DNA from: Collinsella bouchesdurhonensis | GTDB taxonomy: Bacteria; Actinomycetota; Coriobacteriia; Coriobacteriales; Coriobacteriaceae | Length of the DNA: 64,000 nucleotides | Assembly: GCF_900155365.1 (NCBI RefSeq) | Contig: NZ_LT699738.1 | Span: forward strand, 45,025-109,024 | Reading direction: 5' to 3' | Shown here: piece by piece, positions 53,441-59,987 of the stretch | How the letters are laid out: each line of letters starts with the position of its first letter | Position numbering within the stretch: position 1 is the stretch's first letter | Translations under genes and position numbers: made by a program | The notes under the pieces: generated by a model | The model's database searches: none | Told to the model about the DNA's origin: nothing | Seen by the model: the letters and a program-made list of their open reading frames with translations, nothing else

Positions 53441-54071
53441 TAGCCCCCGCGATAACGATATTGCCCAGTTAAAACGAGAGGTTCGCGCCCGGATCATCGC
53501 GCAGCGCGATGCTTTGGCCCCTGCCCTTCGCTCCCGCAAATCGAGCGCAATTTGCACCGATCTTGCAGATGCAGCCAAGCAAGCCCTCCCGACACGGATG
53601 AGCCGCCAACTCATCGTTGCCGTCTACTCCCCCATGGGAAGTGAAGTCGATTTGGGCGAATTCATCGCCGCCCTTTACGATGCGCCAGCGCGCGTCGCCT
53701 TCCCTGCCATGCTTCCAAATCTTCAAGATGGTCAGCGCATGCAGATGCGCATTGTCTCGTACAAGGATTATCTCGACGGTTCCGCCCCGTTTATCGCACA
53801 TCCGGTGCGGCCCTTTTTGCCTGTCGGTAATGCTGAAAATGGGCGCTATCCCGCTGTCGCCCCGCATGAACTCGACGCAATCGTAGTCCCCCTTGTGGGA
53901 TTCGACGCCACTGGCATGCGTTTAGGCTATGGCGGCGGCTGCTATGACCGCTATCTTCCCAAGCTCCAGCCCCGTTGCTTCGTAGTCGGCGTCGCCTTTA
54001 GCGAACAACAGGTCCCGCGCGTACCCGTCGATACCTTCGACCTTCCCCTTCCGCGCATCATCAGTGCCTAG
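53430..54071 (+). CDS. 5-formyltetrahydrofolate cyclo-ligase
   Basis: A 213-residue protein. LKREVRARIIAQRDALAP is the N-terminal helix that begins 5-FCL proteins, and LVGFDATGMRLGYGGGCYDRYLPKL is the ATP/folate-binding block with the Gly-rich loop. It converts 5-formyl-THF to 5,10-methenyl-THF, returning folate to the one-carbon pool. The start overlaps the glycosylase stop, so the two are coupled; a further start at TTG 53400 is less likely. Confidence 0.92.
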   Translation: MLNNSPRDNDIAQLKREVRARIIAQRDALAPALRSRKSSAICTDLADAAKQALPTRMSRQLIVAVYSPMGSEVDLGEFIAALYDAPARVAFPAMLPNLQDGQRMQMRIVSYKDYLDGSAPFIAHPVRPFLPVGNAENGRYPAVAPHELDAIVVPLVGFDATGMRLGYGGGCYDRYLPKLQPRCFVVGVAFSEQQVPRVPVDTFDLPLPRIISA

Positions 54072-54109
54072 CACCGTGAACGCGAAGAGACGTTCGGCGA
54101 ACGGTCGAA

Positions 54110-54143
54110 TGTGACAAAATAAACCTGTCGTTTTGCTGTCACA
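54110..54143 (+). repeat. 34-bp palindromic repeat, copy 9
   Basis: Forward, identical to copy 7. It lies between the convergent 5-FCL and HtrA genes, next to the HtrA terminator. Confidence 0.9.
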
Positions 54144-54144
54144 T

Positions 54145-54177
54145 AAAAAGAGGGCGCTGGGAAAACCAGCGTCCTCT
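54145..54177 (-). terminator. terminator of the HtrA-like gene
   Basis: Minus strand: arms GAGGACGCTGG and CCAGCGCCCTC, then TTTTTATG. Confidence 0.85.
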
Positions 54178-54186
54178 CACGGGAAG

Positions 54187-55656
54187 CTATCTGCCGGCGC
54201 CGCCATTGCCCATGAGCTCCCGTAGATACTCGAGGAACTCCTCCTCGCTCATGCCGTTGCCGGCTCCCTCCGCGCTGTCGGTGTTGGTCTCCTCGCCTTG
54301 CGACGTTTGCGCATCGGCGTCAGAGCCCAGCTTCACATCGATCTTCTTCTCGTTCTTGCCACGCTGGACAGTGAGCGTCACCGTGTCGCCCACGTCGTAA
54401 GAGCGCAGGGCGATGATCAGGCTGTCTGCAGAGGAAATCTGCTCGTCGTTAACCTTGGTAACAACATCGCCCTTCTTGATGCCCGCCTCATCTGCTGGGC
54501 TGCCGGCAATAACCTCGCCAACATAGGCGCCCTCATTGACCGAAAGGTCATTCTGGCGCGCGTTGGATGCGGTCACCGTACCCAGGCGAACACCCAAATA
54601 CGCATGCTCCGGCGTCTTGCCGCTAATGATCTGCTTGGCGATCTTCACCGCATAGTTGGACGGGATGGCAAAGCCCACGCCTGAGCTGGAGCCCGAATAG
54701 CTCTCGATAATAGAGTTGATTCCCACAAGCTCACCGTTATCGTTCACGAGTGCGCCGCCGGAGTTACCCGGATTGATGGCAGCATCGGTCTGGATCATAT
54801 TGGCGTAGATATACGTGCCGCTCGTGGTGGGGAGCGCCGTGGAACGATACAGCGAGCTCACGATACCCGTCGAGACAGACTGCTCGTTACCAAAGGGGCT
54901 GCCGATAGCCATAACCCACTCGCCCACGCTAAGGTCATCGGAGTCGCCGACCTCGATGGGTGTGAGGTTCTTGGCATCCACGTCCTTAAGCTTGATCACT
55001 GCAAGATCGCTCGAGGTGTCGGCACCCACGAGCTCGGCCTCATAGCTCTCGCCATTAAGGGAAACAGTGATGTCGGTTGCGCCCTCGACCACATGGTTGT
55101 TCGTGAGAATGTTGCCATCGGTGTCGAGCACCACGCCCGAACCGATGGAGCCGGAAGCCTCGGAATCATCGCCCTGCATGACGTTCTCGGACGAACCCGA
55201 GCTCCATGCCGTAATGGATACCACGGAAGGCAAGGCCTTTGCCGAAACAGCCTCGGCAAGCGTCGTGTCCTCGGCATCGATCTTGATGGTCTGAGAGCCG
55301 CCGGAAGACTCGCTTGTTGCGGTTGCGGTGCCGGCGTCGCGGTTGACGTTAAGCGCGCCCGTCATGATAAGCGCCACGACCAAGACAGCGCCCACAACCA
55401 TGCCCGCCAAGGAGCACAGGAACACCGGCAGCTTCTTGGTCTTGGTCTTCACCACCGTGTGCGCCACGGTCTGCGTCTGGGCGGCGTACGGATTGCCGGC
55501 ATTGAAGGGAGGCTGCGTCGCAGCTCCTGGAGTCGCAGCCTCAGGACCTGGCTGTGCCTGCCCGGCAGGCGCCTGCGGTGTGGGCTCAACGGCGACGCGT
55601 GGCGCCGGCGCGGTAGCACCCGAGTCGTCGCGACGCGAATCGATATCTTCACTCAT
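54187..55656 (-). CDS. HtrA/DegP-type membrane-anchored serine protease
   Basis: A 489-residue protein. The Pro/Ala-rich cytoplasmic tail (1-70) precedes one membrane span (VFLCSLAGMVVGAVLVVALI). The trypsin-like domain (about 130-350) has the triad His in ILTNNHVVEGA, Asp in SSDLAVIKLKD and Ser in NPGNSGGALVNDNG. A PDZ domain (about 360-450) and an Asp/Gly-rich end follow. It degrades or refolds damaged exported proteins. It is upstream of the hairpin at 54145 and monocistronic; a promoter palindrome lies at 55736. Confidence 0.93.
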   Translation of the reverse strand: MSEDIDSRRDDSGATAPAPRVAVEPTPQAPAGQAQPGPEAATPGAATQPPFNAGNPYAAQTQTVAHTVVKTKTKKLPVFLCSLAGMVVGAVLVVALIMTGALNVNRDAGTATATSESSGGSQTIKIDAEDTTLAEAVSAKALPSVVSITAWSSGSSENVMQGDDSEASGSIGSGVVLDTDGNILTNNHVVEGATDITVSLNGESYEAELVGADTSSDLAVIKLKDVDAKNLTPIEVGDSDDLSVGEWVMAIGSPFGNEQSVSTGIVSSLYRSTALPTTSGTYIYANMIQTDAAINPGNSGGALVNDNGELVGINSIIESYSGSSSGVGFAIPSNYAVKIAKQIISGKTPEHAYLGVRLGTVTASNARQNDLSVNEGAYVGEVIAGSPADEAGIKKGDVVTKVNDEQISSADSLIIALRSYDVGDTVTLTVQRGKNEKKIDVKLGSDADAQTSQGEETNTDSAEGAGNGMSEEEFLEYLRELMGNGGAGR

Positions 55657-55735
55657 GGATTGGTCTTCCTTTCCATATGCCCTTAATCAAGCACCGTTGT
55701 ACCCCATTGCGAGCACCATTGTCCCCAACAACGAG

Positions 55736-55758
55736 TACCTTAAGCTAAATCTAAGGTA
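55736..55758 (-). promoter_or_regulatory. inverted repeat upstream of the HtrA-like gene
   Basis: TACCTTA (55736-55742) and TAAGGTA (55752-55758) are perfect 7-bp complements around 9 bases, 80-102 bases before the start codon. It could be an operator for a stress regulator. Confidence 0.45.
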
Positions 55759-55780
55759 TGCACAAAGAGGCTTCAATATA

Positions 55781-55808
55781 AAAACGCGGCGACACCATTG
55801 CCGCCGCA
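55781..55808 (-). terminator. terminator of the GlnR-like gene
   Basis: Minus strand: GCGGCG / CGCCGC arms and then GTTTTTAT. Confidence 0.7.
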
Positions 55809-55843
55809 TCCAAAGATGATTCTTCCGCTTTTGCCACAAGCAC

Positions 55844-56506
55844 TTAGAGCTTGAACAGATAGCCCACACCGCGAACGGTGGTGATGTGCGCCGCAATCTG
55901 CGGGCCCACCTTGGAACGAATACGCCTGATGTGTACGTCAACGGTACGCGTACCGCCGCAGTACTCAAAGCCCCACACGCGATGCAGCAAGACCTCGCGG
56001 CTATATGCACGATTGGGATGCATAGCCAAGAACGAGAGCAGCGAATACTCCATAAGCGTAAGGTCAACGGGTTCGCCGTCCAGATACACCTGGTAGGTTG
56101 CCAGATTAATCACAAGATTGTCGATATGCAAAACATCATCGACCGAAAACGACTCTTCCTCGCCCAGCAAACGACGCACGCGCGCTTCAAGCTCCCCCGT
56201 CGAACCTCCCGAGCAGATGAAGTCGGCATGACCATGGGCGGGGATGCGCAAGTCAGGCAAAGCATCTTCGTCCACAATCAGCAGCATGGGAATGTTGCCA
56301 CGATCGTCCAGCCACTTGGCAATCTGCTCGATACGATCATTGCGAATGCCGTCGGCGTCGAGCACGAGCAGGTCGAAGTCGTGTGCCGCGGTCGGCGAAT
56401 CGGGAGTCGCAGCAAAAACCTCCGCTCCCATGGTCTGAGTGAGGGAACGCGTGAATTCGTGGTATCGCGTAGTGCGAGCCATGAAAAGGATGTTTTTCTC
56501 TGACAT
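55844..56506 (-). CDS. GlnR-like orphan OmpR-family regulator
   Basis: The 220-residue protein starts at ATG 56506 behind AAGGGGG. The receiver-like domain (1-110) begins MSEKNILFMARTTRYHEFTR, lacking the usual acidic pair after strand 1, and has DLLVLDADG for the phospho-site strand. The conserved Lys region reads FICSGGSTG. The winged HTH C-terminus (about 125-220: LDLTLMEYSLLSFLAMHP, GGTRTVDVHIRRIRSKVG) is close to GlnR. In Streptomyces, phosphorylation-independent GlnR controls glnA and nitrogen genes. Here it lies directly downstream of glnA on the same strand, with no kinase partner. Confidence 0.82.
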   Translation of the reverse strand: MSEKNILFMARTTRYHEFTRSLTQTMGAEVFAATPDSPTAAHDFDLLVLDADGIRNDRIEQIAKWLDDRGNIPMLLIVDEDALPDLRIPAHGHADFICSGGSTGELEARVRRLLGEEESFSVDDVLHIDNLVINLATYQVYLDGEPVDLTLMEYSLLSFLAMHPNRAYSREVLLHRVWGFEYCGGTRTVDVHIRRIRSKVGPQIAAHITTVRGVGYLFKL

Positions 56507-56609
56507 ACCAAACCCCCTTACAGGGTACATTTTAGCAGCTCATACGGGTCACATACGGTAAGGCGAGGCAATTTGGGCCACACAGGCCCCATATGCCCTT
56601 GGCTGGCCT

Positions 56610-57950
56610 TTATGAGTTGGAAAGATATCGGTCGACTTCCCATTGCGAGACGCATGAAGCGTATTTCTTCCACTCCAAGCGCTTCTTGGTAAGGAAGAAG
56701 CTGTGGATATGCTCGCCCAGAGCATCCTTCATGAACTGAGAATCCTCAAAGATGTCCAGCGCCTCTTCAAGATTGCGCGGAAGCTGCGTGTAACCCGCCT
56801 GCTCGAGCTCGCGCTCGGACATGCGCAAGGCAGCCGCGGTGGTCTCCGCCGGAAGCTCGAGCTTGCGCTCGATGCCGTCAAGACCAGCCGCCAGCGTTAC
56901 GGCGTTCACCAGATAGGGGTTGGCCATGGGATCGGGGCTGCGCAGCTCGATACGGGTGGAAAGCTGCTTGCCCGGCTTGTAGATGGGAATGCGAATCATT
57001 GCGGAGCGGTTGCGCAGACCCCACATGGCGTACTCGGGCGTCGTGCCCTCGCCCGTGGTAAGACGCTTATAGGAGTTCACCGTGGGGTTGGTGATAGCCG
57101 AGATCTCGCGTGCATGCGCCAGGATGCCCGCCATGTAATGCTTGGCCGTATCGGACAGATGGTAGACCGGGTCGTCATCGCCATAGAACACGTTATTGCC
57201 CTCGCGGTCAAAGAGGGATTGGTGCAAAAACATCGCAGACGAGGGAGCCTTCGAGAGAGGCTTGGGCATAAATGCGGCGTGGCACCCAGCCTCAAATGCC
57301 TCCAAGCGAATGATATGCTTCGCGGTGGTAATGGCATCGGACATCGTGAGGGCCTCGGCGTGGCGCAGCGAGATGCCGTGCTGGGAGGGGCCGGCAGAGT
57401 GGAACGTATACTCCACCGGGACGCTCATCTTCTCGAGCGTAAGAACGGTGTTGCGGCGCAGGTCGCGAGCAGAATCGGACTCGGAAAGGTCAAAGTAGCC
57501 CACGTTGTCCAGGGGCTCGGGAACCTGGTCGTTCTTAAAGTAGTAATACTCCAGTTCGGCGCCCACGTTCATGATAAAGCCGGCCTCTTCGGCACGATAG
57601 AACATAGCGCGCAGACATTCGCGGGGGTCGCCCGCAAAAGGCTTGCGATCGGGTGTGCAGATGTCGCAGAACACACGCGCAACGCCGTTGTCGCTCGGAC
57701 GCCAAGGAAGAACCTGGAATGTAGACGGATCGGGGAAGGCCAGCATGTCGGCCTCTTCAGGCGTGGCAAAGCCCTCGATAGCAGAGCCGTCAAAACCCAC
57801 GCCCTCTTCGAAGGCGACCTCAAGGTCCTCGGGGCTGATGGCAAAGCTCTTAAGACGACCCAACACGTCGACGAACCACAGGCGCACAAAACGGATGTCA
57901 CGCTGTTCGACGGTTCGGAGCACGAAGTCGATATTCTGCTGCTGATTCAT
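56610..57950 (-). CDS. glnA: glutamine synthetase type I (alpha subclass)
   Basis: The 446-residue protein starts at ATG 57950 with GAAGGGA upstream. GS motifs: DGSAIEGFA (loop and metal site), AELEYYYFKN, HSAGPSQHGISLRHAEALT, FMPKPLS and RIPIYKPGKQLSTRIELRSPDP. It is the short type without the adenylylation region and its Tyr; such GSI-alpha enzymes are controlled by feedback and by the transcription factor. It makes glutamine from glutamate, ammonia and ATP. The GlnR-like gene follows 103 bases downstream. Confidence 0.96.
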   Translation of the reverse strand: MNQQQNIDFVLRTVEQRDIRFVRLWFVDVLGRLKSFAISPEDLEVAFEEGVGFDGSAIEGFATPEEADMLAFPDPSTFQVLPWRPSDNGVARVFCDICTPDRKPFAGDPRECLRAMFYRAEEAGFIMNVGAELEYYYFKNDQVPEPLDNVGYFDLSESDSARDLRRNTVLTLEKMSVPVEYTFHSAGPSQHGISLRHAEALTMSDAITTAKHIIRLEAFEAGCHAAFMPKPLSKAPSSAMFLHQSLFDREGNNVFYGDDDPVYHLSDTAKHYMAGILAHAREISAITNPTVNSYKRLTTGEGTTPEYAMWGLRNRSAMIRIPIYKPGKQLSTRIELRSPDPMANPYLVNAVTLAAGLDGIERKLELPAETTAAALRMSERELEQAGYTQLPRNLEEALDIFEDSQFMKDALGEHIHSFFLTKKRLEWKKYASCVSQWEVDRYLSNS

Positions 57951-58000
57951 GGGGCATCCCTTCACGCACACAGCAAAGTTGCCGAATCGATACGTTAGAC

Positions 58001-58037
58001 ATTTTACTTTCTCACACGATTGTTTCGGTGGAGTTTC
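58001..58037 (-). promoter_or_regulatory. glnA promoter with GlnR-box-like repeats
   Basis: On the minus strand GAAAC-N6-GAAAC (58037-58033 and 58026-58022) fits half of the GlnR box (GTnAC-N6-GAAAC) with its 11-base repeat. A candidate -10 TAAAAT lies at 58006-58001, with the box over the -35 region, as for activated promoters. Start codon 57950 is 50 bases further. Confidence 0.6.
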
Positions 58038-58130
58038 CCGGGCGCGCCTATATCAGGCGCACCAACAGGCCTGCCCACATGCCCGTCCAAGCAACGCACT
58101 TTTTGCGTCTCGAGCAGATGCGATGATGGG

Positions 58131-58823
58131 CTAGATAGCCGAGTCTTTAGACGGCTCAAAATAGTCGGGATGTAAGGCGATAACCGGGCCCTGTTCCTCG
58201 GGCATCAGGTGCAGGTGCGTCTCTGCCAGATAGCTCGCCGTGTCGGTATCGCCCCTCTTAATGGCCTCGAGAATCCGGCGATGCTGCCGACGAATCGGCT
58301 CCCAATCCAGATCCTGCGACACCATACGCAACCAGTTGTATCGCTCAAAATGCGTATTGACGCTCTTCATCCAATCCCACAACATATGGCGGCCGGCAAT
58401 CTCAAAACACGTCTCATGAAACAGGTTATCCAAGTCGAAAAAGCGACGTGTTTCGCTATGGTCAAGCGACTCGGACTCGGCAAGAATCCGCTCGAGCCGA
58501 TGCTTGTGCTCGGGCGTGGCGGCAGAGCAACATTTAATAAGCACGCTTCTTTCGAGTTTCTCGCGCAAGAAACAGGCGTTCTCGGCGCGCTCCATGCTGA
58601 TTTTTGAGACATAGGTGCCGCTTTTGGGACGAGTTTCCACCAGCTCCTGCTCGCGCAGGCGCACAAAAGACTCGCGAATGGGCGTGCGCCCGATTCCCGT
58701 CTCCTTTTCCAGACCAATCGCCGAAAGACGCGTGCCGGGTTTGAGCTCGGCATAGATGATCTTGGAGCGCAATGCGTTGTATGCCTGATCTTGCAAGCTC
58801 TGATAATGCTGGTGCTGTTCCAT
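58131..58823 (-). CDS. GntR-family (FCD) regulator
   Basis: The 230-residue protein has a winged HTH (about 10-75: AYNALRSKIIYAELKPGTRLS, TGIGRTPIRESFVRLREQELVE) and an FCD C-terminal domain. Metal-binding His and Asp are seen in FDLDNLFHETCF and in RQHRRILEAIKRGDTD / AETHLHLM. Such proteins sense carboxylic acids. It lies after the truncated oxidoreductase gene and may once have controlled it. Confidence 0.9.
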   Translation of the reverse strand: MEQHQHYQSLQDQAYNALRSKIIYAELKPGTRLSAIGLEKETGIGRTPIRESFVRLREQELVETRPKSGTYVSKISMERAENACFLREKLERSVLIKCCSAATPEHKHRLERILAESESLDHSETRRFFDLDNLFHETCFEIAGRHMLWDWMKSVNTHFERYNWLRMVSQDLDWEPIRRQHRRILEAIKRGDTDTASYLAETHLHLMPEEQGPVIALHPDYFEPSKDSAI

Positions 58824-58918
58824 AAAGCCCTCGGATGAAGCTCACGGTTTGTCGAATATCGCCACGTAATACTATCGCATCCCCCATCCCCTCAGTTGCG
58901 GCGAGATGGGAGAGGTAT

Positions 58919-59248
58919 TTAGGCGGGGTGGAAGAGCTGCGGCATGATCTTGCAGCCGTACTCGTGGACGGCCGCGGCGAGCTTTTCCCAGCCGGGGATA
59001 AACGTGTCGTCGTAACAGCACATGTCACCCGGCAGATAGGTATAGGTAGGCTCGACCGTCACGACCTCGGTGATGATCAGGCCCACGCCGCCCTTGGCGC
59101 GGGCACGGTAATGATCGACCAAGTCATCGGTCACATAGCCATGATCGGCCAGGTTGGTGGACACCGGCGGCATAAAGACGCGGTTCTTGACCTCGGTCGT
59201 ACCGACCTTGATCGGACTAAAGAGCATCGGGTAGGCGGAGGACTCCAT
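58919..59248 (-). pseudogene. truncated old-yellow-enzyme (NADH:flavin oxidoreductase) gene
   Basis: The frame of 109 residues starts at ATG 59248 behind AAAGGAA and matches the N-terminus of FMN-dependent OYE proteins: MLFSPIKVGTTEVKNRVFMPP, DHGYVTDDLVDHYRARAKGG, GLIITEVVTVEP, and ends at QLFHPA then TAA, where the family continues with G-R. A normal member has 350-650 residues. So this is the 5' fragment of a fadH/baiCD-like gene whose rest is lost. It may still be transcribed. Confidence 0.8.
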
Positions 59249-59366
59249 ACAGGGTTCCTTTCGTTTGAGCCGCTCGGCGGCAGTTGCTGACACACCTATC
59301 GTATCAGTACCCGCCGCATTCGCACTCGCTCGCACTCCCCACCTTCAATCCCGACCCGCACAAAAA

Positions 59367-59433
59367 AGTTGCGGTGGAATACGGAGTAGATAAGGCCTTT
59401 GACAGCCAAAACAGTCCGTATTTCACCGCAACT
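59367..59433. repeat. 67-bp hairpin element with 19-bp arms
   Basis: Arms 59367-59385 (AGTTGCGGTGGAATACGGA) and 59415-59433 pair at 18 of 19 positions with a 29-base loop. It resembles the longer hairpin at 34961 in plan, not in sequence. No gene; it may be a MITE-like remnant or a terminator. Confidence 0.6.
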
Positions 59434-59596
59434 GATGGGCGGGGTGGAGTTAGGGGCCCAGGTAGGCAATCATACCTTCGACGGCGAGTTTAGCGCCGGC
59501 CACGGCATGGACGACCGCGAGCGGGCCGTTGACCACATAGTTAACGATACCCAAAAAATACTCTTCAACTCGCCGCGCTCGCGTCCAAATGCGCAA

Positions 59597-59628
59597 AGTG
59601 CCCCGCGAGCGGATGCCCGCGGGGCACT
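59597..59628 (-). terminator. terminator of the FeoB-associated gene
   Basis: Arms AGTGCCCCGCG and CGCGGGGCACT with a 10-base loop, followed by TTTGCGCATTT on the minus strand; 15 bases after the stop. Confidence 0.75.
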
Positions 59629-59642
59629 TGGATGTCTGAGCT

Positions 59643-59843
59643 TTACTTGATACCGCGGCCCAAGTCTTCGGCGATTTTGTCCACGTCCTTAAGCGCGGCG
59701 CACGTCTTTTTGTTGGAGCAATGCCCCGTGCAAACGCCACCCTGAGCGCAGTCGGCGCAGGTGCCCTTGCGGTAGATGCGCACGCACACCGCCACAAACG
59801 CGATGGCGACAAGCAGCAAAATAACGATATCGATAGGGGCCAT
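59643..59843 (-). CDS. FeoB-associated Cys-rich membrane protein
   Basis: The 66-residue protein has one membrane span (residues 4-24) and then a Cys-rich tail KGTCADCAQGGVCTGHCSNKKTC with six Cys in a compact block, followed by a helix. It is the typical small partner encoded beside feoB in anaerobes. It lies 145 bases beyond the feoB stop, after a terminator, so it may be expressed separately or by read-through. Its role in ferrous-iron uptake is by association. Confidence 0.88.
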   Translation of the reverse strand: MAPIDIVILLLVAIAFVAVCVRIYRKGTCADCAQGGVCTGHCSNKKTCAALKDVDKIAEDLGRGIK

Positions 59844-59913
59844 CGACGCCTCCCTTTCATAAGTTTTCCTACTGCAACTTTACCCTATAGGCCCAGTTTC
59901 AACGCCATCTTCT

Positions 59914-59952
59914 CAAAAAAGCCGCCCGCGGGCACAGACCCACGAGCGGCTG
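59914..59952 (-). terminator. terminator of feoB
   Basis: Minus strand: arms GCCGCTCGTGGG and CCCGCGGGCGGC, then TTTTTTG. Confidence 0.88.
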
Positions 59953-59987
59953 GGGAGAAGGCGGGGAGTTGAAACCCTACGCACCTT

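Larger units (their letters stand above)
59249..59642. other. gene-free stretch with two hairpins
   Basis: Apart from the hairpin element at 59367 and the terminator at 59597 nothing is seen. A short minus-strand frame, ending near 59453 with the tail AVAGAKLAVEGMIAYLGP, looks protein-like but has no start signal. Confidence 0.45.

Noticed and set aside
59453-59600. Short minus-strand frame ending in AVAGAKLAVEGMIAYLGP
   Set aside because: It looks protein-like but has no start codon with a ribosome-binding site; too short to support.
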